The translations under genes and the position numbers were made by a program. The notes beneath the pieces were generated by a model that saw nothing but the letters and a program-made list of their open reading frames with translations, had not been told where the DNA came from and did not search any database. Below are positions 1 to 6,722 of a stretch of DNA of 64,000 nucleotides, piece by piece (position 1 is the stretch's first letter; each line of letters starts with the position of its first letter). Source of the stretch: Flavobacterium saccharophilum (GTDB lineage Bacteria > Bacteroidota > Bacteroidia > Flavobacteriales > Flavobacteriaceae); contig NZ_FRBY01000001.1 of NCBI RefSeq assembly GCF_900142735.1, positions 930,001 to 994,000 of the forward strand, written 5' to 3'.

Positions 1-749
1 ATCGTGATTTGCATTCAGGCTTATACGGTGGAGCAGTGGCAAACCCTATTAACGTTCTGGCAAAAATGATCGCTTCATTGCATGATGAAGACAATCATAT
101 TACGATTCCGGGATTCTACGATAAAGTTGAGGAATTATCTGCTGAAGAAAGAGCTGAAATGGCAAAAGCACCTTTCAGTTTAGAAAAATATAAAAAAGCC
201 TTAGACTTAAACGATGTTTATGGCGAAAAAGGATATGTAACCAACGAACGCAACTCTATCCGTCCAACGTTAGACGTAAACGGAATCTGGGGAGGTTATC
301 AGGGTGAAGGAGCAAAAACGGTTATTGCAAGCAAAGCTTTTGCCAAAATCTCAATGCGTTTGGTTCCAAATCAGGATTGGCATGAAATCACAGAACTTTT
401 CACTAAACATTTCACAAGCATTGCTCCGGCTGGAGTTACCGTAAAAGTGACGCCACACCACGGAGGTCAGGGTTATGTAACGCCAATTGACAGTATTGGA
501 TATCAGGCAGCAAACAAAGCATACACAGAAACGTTTGGAGTTCCTGCAATTCCAGTTCGTTCAGGAGGAAGTATTCCAATTGTGGCTTTGTTTGAAAAAG
601 AACTAAAAAGCAAAACCATCTTAATGGGATTCGGTTTAGATTCTGATGCCATTCACTCACCAAACGAGCATTTTGGAATCTTCAATTACTTAAAAGGAAT
701 CGAAACTATTCCGTTGTTTTACAAGTATTTTGTGGAGTTAAGTAAGTAA
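1..749 (+). CDS. M20 family metallopeptidase, 3' part
   Basis: Zinc-dependent M20 peptidase (dipeptidase/carboxypeptidase, DapE/CNDP type), truncated at its 5' end by the window edge. The frame is open from base 3 and begins with RDLHSGLYGGAVANP, the family signature where the catalytic part meets the dimerisation domain; its histidine normally completes the active site of the partner subunit. Near the end DAIHSPNEHF carries the usual last zinc ligand in NEHF. About 248 residues are present of a family length near 460, so the N-terminal metal ligands are missing here only because of the cut. There is no secretion signal in view; cytosolic peptide hydrolysis is inferred from the family. A strong terminator follows at 844. 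The exact substrate cannot be told. Confidence 0.9.
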   Translation, partial: RDLHSGLYGGAVANPINVLAKMIASLHDEDNHITIPGFYDKVEELSAEERAEMAKAPFSLEKYKKALDLNDVYGEKGYVTNERNSIRPTLDVNGIWGGYQGEGAKTVIASKAFAKISMRLVPNQDWHEITELFTKHFTSIAPAGVTVKVTPHHGGQGYVTPIDSIGYQAANKAYTETFGVPAIPVRSGGSIPIVALFEKELKSKTILMGFGLDSDAIHSPNEHFGIFNYLKGIETIPLFYKYFVELSK

Positions 750-752
750 GAA

Positions 753-940
753 TTTGCCACGAAGGCACTAAGACGCAAAGTTTTTTAAATTTCAGCTCTT
801 TGTCAAAGTTCTAAACTTTGACAAAGATTACTTTCAAATATATAAATCCGTTCAGAAATGAGCGGATTTTTTTTGTCAAAATTTTCCGCTGCAAGCGGAT
901 ACCTTAAAAAAACTTTGCGTCTTAGCGTCTTTGTGGCAAA
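753..940. repeat. Long imperfect inverted repeat in spacer
   Basis: The arms are 753-786 and 907-940, matching at 31 of 34 positions; the left arm contains GCCACGAAGGCACTAAGACG. Between them lie a second perfect 13-base hairpin (798-810 with 814-826, loop CTA) and a rho-independent terminator. Related GCCAC(G/A)AA...CTTTGCG words recur in other spacers of this window (17797-17868, 35843-36009, 59097-59310), so this is a member of a dispersed family and not a gene. Confidence 0.8.
844..874 (+). terminator. Rho-independent terminator after the M20 peptidase
   Basis: Arms AAATCCGTTCA and TGAGCGGATTT pair over 11 positions (one G-T wobble) around a GAAA loop and run straight into eight or more T residues. 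It ends the peptidase transcript before the next promoter. Confidence 0.8.
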
Positions 941-946
941 AAAAAA

Positions 947-977
947 TTTGCACATTTAAAATTAATCTCTACATTTG
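947..977 (+). promoter_or_regulatory. Bacteroidetes-type promoter of the lipoprotein/blaI-like operon
   Basis: TTTG at 947-950, a 19-base spacer and TACATTTG at 970-977 match the Bacteroidetes consensus TTTG-N19/20-TAnnTTTG exactly. The first start codon is 40 bases downstream at 1018. The -7 element lies inside a cop/bla-type dyad, so repressor binding would block it. Confidence 0.75.
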
Positions 978-1003
978 TAGAGCAACATCTATAAATGTAG
1001 AGA
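967..1003. promoter_or_regulatory. Tandem cop/bla-type operator (TACANNTGTA)
   Basis: The dyad CTCTACA-TT-TGTAGAG (967-982) contains TACATTTGTA, a perfect match to the TACANNTGTA box recognised by CopY/BlaI/MecI repressors. A second, one-off copy TATAAATGTA with the same flanks lies at 990-999, and the two together form a 15-base inverted repeat (966-980 with 989-1003, one mismatch). A BlaI-family repressor is encoded 1.6 kb downstream in the same direction. That it binds here is inference. Confidence 0.65.
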
Positions 1004-1017
1004 CAAAACCAAAAAAC

Positions 1018-1440
1018 ATGCGTCCAATATTTGTTTTATTATTTTGTGGAATTATGCTTTCCGGCTGTAAAAGCAAACCCATCAATCAGAAGATCGATCA
1101 CAAAAAAGAAGGTGTTTGGATGGACGATTACACGCAGGATAATGTCAGGTACAAATCGTTTGAATATTACAAACACGATGAACCTGTAAAAAAGTGGAAA
1201 TCCTACATTGGAGGAAAAATCTACAAAACGGAGAAATACAAAAACGGAATATGTACTGTCAAATATTATTATGAAAACGGAAAAGTGCAATCAACAGGAA
1301 AAACGAAAATGGAAAGTAATTCAAAAGAAACACATTGGTTTTACTTTGGAGATTGGAAATTTTATTCCGATAAAGGAAAATTAACCGAAATCAAAAAGTA
1401 TAATAACGGAGAATTAATCTCGGAACAAAAAATAAAATAA
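1018..1440 (+). CDS. MORN-repeat (YwqK-like) lipoprotein
   Basis: A 140-residue predicted lipoprotein: N-terminal MRPIFVLLFCGIMLSGC ends in a lipobox, so it should be anchored facing the periplasm or outer membrane. The rest is a run of short Tyr/Gly/Lys-rich strands (YIGGKIYKTEKYKNG, YYYENGKVQSTGK, FYSDKGKLTEIKKYNNG), the pattern of MORN-variant/YwqK-type repeats that form an extended beta sheet. I chose the ATG at 1018 because it starts directly at the signal peptide and after the promoter; an upstream in-frame ATG at 931 would read through the repeat arm and the promoter. First gene of the probable operon ending at 4206. The molecular role is unknown; a ligand or surface-contact role is only a guess. 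Confidence 0.75.
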   Translation: MRPIFVLLFCGIMLSGCKSKPINQKIDHKKEGVWMDDYTQDNVRYKSFEYYKHDEPVKKWKSYIGGKIYKTEKYKNGICTVKYYYENGKVQSTGKTKMESNSKETHWFYFGDWKFYSDKGKLTEIKKYNNGELISEQKIK

Positions 1441-1459
1441 CCACTAAACGATTTAATTT

Positions 1460-2431
1460 ATGAAAAAACTAATTGCTATCTTTTTTATTACAATGAATAT
1501 TGGATTGATGCAGTCTCAAACCTATAAAGAATTTGTTGCAAAAGGGGATGATTCTTATAAAGCGAAAGATTATAAAGCATCTGTTGGCTATTATGACAAG
1601 GCATTTAAAATGGAACACAAATCAGCTACAGATTTATATAATGGTGCGTGCGCTGCAGCTTTAAACAATGATGATGAGAAAGCTTTTAAGTGGCTGGATT
1701 TAGCAATTGATAATGGTTATGAAGACATTGCCCACATAAAAATAGATAATGATTTAGAATCATTGCACAGTAAAAAAGAATGGACAAAAACAATAGATAA
1801 GCTTCAGAAACAAATGGATATTTTGAGCGCTAATTACGACAAGCCCCTTCAAAAGGAACTTTTGGATATTTATGCAGAGGATCAGGGAATTCGTGGTGAT
1901 TATATGAAAATTTATAAAACACCTAACGCTGATAAAAAGAAAATCGACAGCATTGGTAAATTAATTGGCAAAAAAGACAGCATCAATCTGATCAGAGTAA
2001 TGAAGATTTTAGATGAAAGAGGCTGGGTTGGAAAAGATGTTGTGGGATCGCAGGCCAATCAAACTTTATTTTATGTTATTCAGCATTCTGATTTAAAATA
2101 CCAGCAAAAGTATTTACCAATGATGAGAGATGCTGTTAAAAAAGGGAATGCAAAAGCAGGTTCTTTGGCCTTACTTGAAGACAGAGTTGCCCTGAGAGAA
2201 GGTAAAAAACAAATTTACGGAAGTCAGGTTTCCAATCATCCAACTACTAAGATACCGTTTGTTTTTCCGCTTGAAGACCCTGATAATGTTGATAAAAGAA
2301 GAGCTTCTGTAGGATTAGGGACAATGTCAGATTATCTTAAATATTGGAATGCGACCTGGGATGTTGAAGCGTATAAAAAAGAACTTCCTGAAATTGAAAA
2401 ACTATTAAATCAGAAAAAGAATAAAGAATAA
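1460..2431 (+). CDS. Secreted TPR-like protein with DUF6624 domain
   Basis: A 323-residue protein with a cleavable signal peptide (MKKLIAIFFITMNIGLMQSQ). Residues about 20-110 look like tetratricopeptide-type helices (GDDSYKAKDYKASVGYYDKAF). Residues about 130-270 match DUF6624 by its hallmarks: DQGIRGDY, ERGWVGKDVVGSQANQTLF, IQHSD and LALLEDRVALREGKKQIYGSQ. The function of DUF6624 is unknown. It lies 19 bases after the lipoprotein gene and is probably cotranscribed with it. Its last two codons already belong to the heptamer tandem repeat that follows, so copy-number change in the repeat would not alter the protein beyond its final residues. Confidence 0.75.
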   Translation: MKKLIAIFFITMNIGLMQSQTYKEFVAKGDDSYKAKDYKASVGYYDKAFKMEHKSATDLYNGACAAALNNDDEKAFKWLDLAIDNGYEDIAHIKIDNDLESLHSKKEWTKTIDKLQKQMDILSANYDKPLQKELLDIYAEDQGIRGDYMKIYKTPNADKKKIDSIGKLIGKKDSINLIRVMKILDERGWVGKDVVGSQANQTLFYVIQHSDLKYQQKYLPMMRDAVKKGNAKAGSLALLEDRVALREGKKQIYGSQVSNHPTTKIPFVFPLEDPDNVDKRRASVGLGTMSDYLKYWNATWDVEAYKKELPEIEKLLNQKKNKE

Positions 2432-2542
2432 AGAATAAAGAATAAAGAATAAAGAATAAAGAATAAAGAATAAAGAATAAAGAATAAAGAATAAAGAATA
2501 AAGAATAAAGAATAAAGAATAAAGAATAAAGAATAAAGAATA
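2419..2542 (+). repeat. Heptanucleotide tandem repeat (GAATAAA), 17 copies
   Basis: Seventeen perfect copies of GAATAAA run from 2419 to 2537 plus a partial copy to 2542. The array starts inside the last codons of the DUF6624 gene and fills most of the gap to the BlaI-like gene. Each unit holds a TAA. Being exact, it is likely to change copy number by slippage. It is not a CRISPR array, since there are no spacers. Confidence 0.95.
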
Positions 2543-2612
2543 TCCTTAAAAACTTAGAATCTCAGTATCTTAGAGCCTTAGTGTCTCAGAATCTTAGTAA
2601 CTTAGAACCTTA
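2543..2612. repeat. Degenerate CTTAG-type repeats
   Basis: The 70 bases before the BlaI-like gene are built from variations on CTTAGAA/CCTTAG/CTCAGAATCTTAG. The same words, in both orientations, fill 15822-15893 between the GNAT gene and the DUF4421 gene. No promoter match is visible inside, which favours read-through from the operon promoter. Confidence 0.6.
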
Positions 2613-2617
2613 GAGAA

Positions 2618-2989
2618 ATGCAATTATCAAACTCAGAAGAGCAATTAATGGAACATCTTTGGAAGCTTGAAAAAGCTTTTATGAAAGATTTGCTTGAAGC
2701 GTATCCAGAGCCAAAGCCTGCGACTACAACCGTTGCAACGCTTTTAAAAAGAATGATCGACAAGAAATTTGTCGCTTACAATGAATTCGGAAATTCTCGT
2801 GAATATTATCCGTTGGTTAAAAAAACAGCTTATTTCTCCAAACACGTAAACGGATTAATTAGCAGTTTCTTTAATAACTCAGCCTCACAGTTTGCTTCTT
2901 TCTTTACCACCGAAACCGACTTATCCACTTCGGAATTAGAAGAGCTCAAAAAAATAATCGATTCAGAAATTAAAAAGAAGAAAAAATGA
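2618..2989 (+). CDS. BlaI/MecI/CopY family transcriptional repressor
   Basis: A 123-residue winged-helix repressor of the penicillinase-repressor family. The N-terminal 70 residues (LSNSEEQLMEHLWKLEKAFM, TTTVATLLKRMIDKKFVAY, REYYPLV) have the family's helix-turn-helix plus wing; the C-terminal part is the helical dimerisation region normally cut when a BlaR1-type sensor is activated. Its stop overlaps the start of the next gene (ATGA), a classic BlaI-BlaR1 pair. The matching TACANNTGTA operator lies 1.6 kb upstream at the operon promoter, which suggests autoregulation of the whole four-gene unit. No beta-lactamase or copper gene is nearby, so the inducing signal is unknown. Confidence 0.9.
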   Translation: MQLSNSEEQLMEHLWKLEKAFMKDLLEAYPEPKPATTTVATLLKRMIDKKFVAYNEFGNSREYYPLVKKTAYFSKHVNGLISSFFNNSASQFASFFTTETDLSTSELEELKKIIDSEIKKKKK

Positions 2990-4206
2990 TAACGTATCTT
3001 TTAAAATCCGGAGTACTGCTTTTAATATTCTTTGCAGTGTATAAATTGCTTTTAGAAAACGAAAAGATGTTTCGTTTTAATCGTGTTTATCTTCTTGGTA
3101 GTATGATTTTTGGTTTGATCATTCCGTTGCAATTGTTTTCGATCGAATCGATTTTTTTAAATAAAATTAAAGTCATTCAATTGGATGAAATTATGATTGT
3201 AACGAATAGGGCGATTTTGGATAAGGTAAATTATAACGAAATTATAATGAACTTTCTAAGCATAAGTTATGCTGTTATTGCAGGTATTTTGATTTTTCGT
3301 TTTGTGCGAAATGTGTATTCTTTTTATAACCAAATAAAAAAATGCAAAGTGGAGATCATTGATGGACAGAAAATGGTTTTGACTAAAGAAAGTATTTTGC
3401 CACATTCTTTTTGGAATGCCGTTTTTGTCAATTACGAAGATTTTAAAAATGGTAAAATTCCATCAGAACTAATTGCGCATGAAAAAGCACATTTAGAGCA
3501 AAAACATACTTTAGACATTCTTTTTGTTGAGGTTTTGCAGATTTTATTTTGGTTTAATCCAATTTTTATTCAATACAAAAAGGCAATAAAGCTCAATCAC
3601 GAATTTTTGGCTGATGAAGCGGTCAATAAACAATTTGGAGAGGTTCGAAATTATCAAAACCTTTTACTTGGTTTTGCCTCTCAAAAGCATACAATTTCTT
3701 TGGCAAGTAATATTAATTATTTAATAACTAAAAAACGTTTACTGATGATGACAAAAAAAGAATCTCCATCAAAAATATTTTTAAAAATCAGTTCTGTAAC
3801 TGCTGTATATATTGTATCCTTATTTGCCTTTAATACAGGCGCTTTGGCACAATCAGGCAATAATCTAATAAATCAAAATGATAAAATTAATTATGTTTCG
3901 GCAAATGTAAAAGAGCCTCAATTTCCGGGCGGTATAGAAAAGTTTTATATGTTTATGGGGCAGAATTTTAAAATTCCGCAAGAATTTTCAAAACAAAAGA
4001 TTGATGGGAAATTGGCTCTGGAATTTATGGTTGAAAAAGACGGGAGTTTGTCTGAGTTTAAAGTGGTGAAAGATTTGGGATATGGTTCAGCAGATGAAGC
4101 AATCAGGGTTTTAAAACTTTCTCCAAAATGGATTCCCGCTTCTGAAAATGGAAAACCGGTACGTGTTATGTACAGTCTGCCAATTACGATTCAGGCTGAA
4201 AAATAA
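2986..4206 (+). CDS. BlaR1-type M56 membrane metallopeptidase with TonB C-terminal domain
   Basis: A 406-residue inner-membrane protein. Hydrophobic segments lie near residues 3-22, 33-52 and 80-105 and again near 265-285. The M56 zinc site HEKAH is at residues 165-169, followed by NHEFLADEAV, which supplies the third ligand. The part after the last membrane segment (about 300-403) is a TonB_C fold: EPQFPGG, a DGSL turn and a VMYSLPITI end. In BlaR1/MecR1 this position holds a beta-lactam-binding sensor, so the sensor has been replaced. Known family logic: signal outside, protease activation inside, repressor cleavage. What the TonB-like part senses is inference only. It overlaps the repressor gene by four bases. 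Confidence 0.88.
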   Translation: MITYLLKSGVLLLIFFAVYKLLLENEKMFRFNRVYLLGSMIFGLIIPLQLFSIESIFLNKIKVIQLDEIMIVTNRAILDKVNYNEIIMNFLSISYAVIAGILIFRFVRNVYSFYNQIKKCKVEIIDGQKMVLTKESILPHSFWNAVFVNYEDFKNGKIPSELIAHEKAHLEQKHTLDILFVEVLQILFWFNPIFIQYKKAIKLNHEFLADEAVNKQFGEVRNYQNLLLGFASQKHTISLASNINYLITKKRLLMMTKKESPSKIFLKISSVTAVYIVSLFAFNTGALAQSGNNLINQNDKINYVSANVKEPQFPGGIEKFYMFMGQNFKIPQEFSKQKIDGKLALEFMVEKDGSLSEFKVVKDLGYGSADEAIRVLKLSPKWIPASENGKPVRVMYSLPITIQAEK

Positions 4207-4492
4207 AGAAAAGTAGGTACAAAGTTGCAAAGGTACAAAGGGGCAAAGGTTTACTGGGAATAAACCTTTGTCCCTTGCTCGCTTTGAATCTTTGTGCTTT
4301 GAAAAAAAATCATACAAGCTGATGATAAGGTTTAAAGGAACATAGGAGCAAAGGGGCAAAGGTTTAAGTTGGAGTAAATAATCTTCAATGGAACCTTTGT
4401 TCCTTTGTCGCTTTGGGCCTTTGTACCCTCGGAAAAAGGTTTACTGGGGATAAACCTTTGTCCCTTTGTAGCTCTGAACCTTTGTCCCTTCA
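4207..4492. repeat. Repeat-filled spacer of CAAAGG/CCTTTG inverted repeats
   Basis: This part of the 366-base gap carries no gene. It is built from CAAAGGT/ACCTTTG words in both orientations. Clear hairpins are 4238-4253 with 4261-4276 (15 of 16 paired) and AAAGGTTTA with TAAACCTTT around 4436-4470. It looks like several rounds of duplication and decay of one palindromic element. A terminator for the next minus-strand gene ends the gap. Confidence 0.7.
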
Positions 4493-4527
4493 AAAAAAAA
4501 AATCCGCTTCTGGAACTTGAAGCGGAT
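4493..4527 (-). terminator. Terminator of the saccharopine dehydrogenase-like gene
   Basis: Read on the minus strand, ATCCGCTTC pairs perfectly with GAAGCGGAT across an 8-base loop and is followed by ten T residues. It lies 45 bases after the stop codon of the minus-strand gene. Confidence 0.8.
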
Positions 4528-4572
4528 AAAATTAAAAACTAAAAAAAAATTCTCAAAAAAAAGTAATCAGAA

Positions 4573-5937
4573 CTAAAATAGGTCCGGATTATATCCAAAG
4601 TAAGGCATGGTTTGTTCGTTAAAAACGACACCATACTCTTCTAATTCTTTTAAAATAGGCAGATACACTTCTTTTTTAATAGGAAGCTGTACACCGGGAG
4701 TTGTGATTTTTCCATTCAAAATCAATAAGGTCGCCATAGCAACCGGAAGCCCTACTGTTTTTGCCATTGCTGTATACGTTTGATCGTCTCCTATACAAAC
4801 CATTTTTGAATCGATTTGCGATTTCTCACCATACAATTCATAACCGAATTTATGGTACATCACAATCATATCTTTATCGTCTGGCGCTAAAGTCCAGCTG
4901 TCAGATAATATTTTTTCTAATATTTGAGCAGGAGTAGCATTTGGTAAATTCACTTTTTTGTCAGGATTAAATAAATCCAGTTCCAAAAGTTTATCCCACA
5001 TAATATCGTCCTGATCAATTTTTAAGATCAATCGCGTTTTAATTTCAACAGAATCGGTTGGATGATAAGGTAAGAATGAGTTTGTAAATTGACGGTAACT
5101 CATATTTTCAGAATCTTCCATAATGTAGCTGTCATCTGTCATTCCGAGTTGCACAAACATATTCCATGCTTTCGAAAAACCAACTCTTCTGATCGTTCCG
5201 CGATACAAAGTCAGAATATCATCTAAACCATAAATAGAACGATATTTAAGCGAATCACGGTTGGAATAGGCCTCAAATTTATCGTAACCCTCTACTTCAA
5301 GAAACTCAGTTCTGCGAAATAAAGTTCCGTACGGAATGTATTTATAAGTACCTTCCTGAATAAATTTTGCTGCGCCACCCTGACCCGCCAATACTACATT
5401 TCTTGGTGCCCAGGTAAATTTGTAATTCCACAAATTATTATCTGATTCAGGAGCAACCAAGCCGCCACAAAACGATTCAAAAAGCAGCATATTACCACCT
5501 TTCGATCTAATTTCGTCAATAACCTTCATGGCACTCATATGATCAATTCCGGGATCAAGACCAATTTCATTCATAAAAATCAAATTGTTCTTTTTGGCTT
5601 CCTCATCAAGTGCCTGCATAGCATCGCTTATATAAGAAGCTGTGACAAGATGTTTTTTGAATTGAAGGCAATCTTTTGCAATTTCTATATGTAAATGAGC
5701 CGGTAACATCGAAATCACGATAGACGCTTTTTCTATCGCAGCTTTTCTTTCATCGGCATCAAATATGTTTAAAGCAATAGGAGTAGCATTGGGATGTTTT
5801 TCTGTCTTTTTTTCGGCCAGGGCCAAAGAAAGGTCAGCTACAATAAGATGTAGATTTTCACTTTCTGACTTTGATAGTAAATAACGTATCAAGGATGATG
5901 CTGATCTTCCAGCTCCGATAATTAAAATTCTTCTCAT
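4573..5937 (-). CDS. Saccharopine dehydrogenase family oxidoreductase
   Basis: A 454-residue cytosolic enzyme of the saccharopine dehydrogenase/reductase family. The N-terminus is a Rossmann NAD(P)-binding fold (RRILIIGAGRSASSLIRYLL, then LIVADLS as the ribose-binding strand end). The middle holds MNEIGLDPGIDHMSAMKVID and SFCGGLVAPESDNNLWNYKF, typical of the Lys9-like substrate domain, and the length is normal. In lysine metabolism such enzymes join or split saccharopine; whether this one acts on saccharopine or a related amino-acid adduct cannot be told. It stands alone on the minus strand with its own terminator. The upstream spacer contains two TATATTTG words near 5960-5985 on the minus strand that fit Bacteroidetes -7 elements. 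Confidence 0.85.
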   Translation of the reverse strand: MRRILIIGAGRSASSLIRYLLSKSESENLHLIVADLSLALAEKKTEKHPNATPIALNIFDADERKAAIEKASIVISMLPAHLHIEIAKDCLQFKKHLVTASYISDAMQALDEEAKKNNLIFMNEIGLDPGIDHMSAMKVIDEIRSKGGNMLLFESFCGGLVAPESDNNLWNYKFTWAPRNVVLAGQGGAAKFIQEGTYKYIPYGTLFRRTEFLEVEGYDKFEAYSNRDSLKYRSIYGLDDILTLYRGTIRRVGFSKAWNMFVQLGMTDDSYIMEDSENMSYRQFTNSFLPYHPTDSVEIKTRLILKIDQDDIMWDKLLELDLFNPDKKVNLPNATPAQILEKILSDSWTLAPDDKDMIVMYHKFGYELYGEKSQIDSKMVCIGDDQTYTAMAKTVGLPVAMATLLILNGKITTPGVQLPIKKEVYLPILKELEEYGVVFNEQTMPYFGYNPDLF

Positions 5938-6131
5938 GTTTTAAATATGTAACACAAATATATTAATTTGTTACAAATATAACAATTGAATTGATTTAAA
6001 AAAATGAAATGTATTTTATTTCAGATAAAACTTTAAAGAATTCCTTTTCTCAAAAAAAGATTGTAGAAAGTAAAAAGCTTTTTGAATACTTTGAAGTATT
6101 TTTGCTTTAAAATTAAAAGTATTAGAAGATT

Positions 6132-6518
6132 ATGAAAAGAAGAATTATACTGACTGGTGCATTTATAGGTATGCTGGCTATTATTTTAGGGGCTTTTGGA
6201 GCACATCTTCTCAAAAAATACTTATCAGTAGAGCAGTTGGTTACTTTTGAAACCGGAGTTCGTTATCAGATGTATCATGCTTTCTTTTTGCTTTTTCTTT
6301 CAACCCGAAAAGAGTTTACTCCAAAAGCATTAAAAACAATCTATAATTTAACAATTGCAGGGGTAATTTTATTTAGTGGTTCTATCTATTTATTAGCTAC
6401 AAAAAACCTTACATTATTCGATTCTAAAATTATCGTATTCGCAACACCTTTGGGTGGATTTTTATTAATTCTCGCTTGGTTGGCATTATTTGTTAATATT
6501 TTTAAGCAAAAATCATAA
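6132..6518 (+). CDS. DUF423 family inner-membrane protein
   Basis: A 128-residue protein with four hydrophobic segments and the DUF423 hallmarks: GAFIGMLAIILGAFGAHLLKK near the start, RYQMYHAFFLL in the middle and GSIYLLA followed by TPLGGFLLILAWLAL. Members are small inner-membrane proteins of unknown biochemical function found in most bacteria. A perfect TATTTTTG word at 6097-6104 upstream fits the Bacteroidetes -7 element, although no -33 TTTG is correctly spaced. It appears to be a single-gene unit. Confidence 0.88.
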   Translation: MKRRIILTGAFIGMLAIILGAFGAHLLKKYLSVEQLVTFETGVRYQMYHAFFLLFLSTRKEFTPKALKTIYNLTIAGVILFSGSIYLLATKNLTLFDSKIIVFATPLGGFLLILAWLALFVNIFKQKS

Positions 6519-6722
6519 AATACAGAATAAAAAATTCTATCTAAGAATTAATCTTTAATTTTGTCTCATAAATAACATAAAACTTTACTTCTGTGAATTT
6601 TTATTCTTTTTTGTTGGTATCAATAAAAAATATAACAATTCAATATCATAAATATAAGTGATTAAAAATCAGGAGTAAAAAATGTTTTCAGTTAAAAAAT
6701 AAATATACACAACTACAAATTT

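Noticed and set aside
2419..2542. Tandem array as a CRISPR
   Set aside because: Units are seven bases and directly adjacent, with no spacers and no cas genes nearby.
2618..4206. Beta-lactam resistance regulator
   Set aside because: The repressor/protease pair is of that family, but there is no beta-lactamase or penicillin-binding protein gene nearby and the sensor domain is not beta-lactam binding.
6556..6563. TAATTTTG as the pckA promoter
   Set aside because: The -7 match is good, but no TTTG lies at the -33 distance, and the AT-rich leader offers such words by chance.
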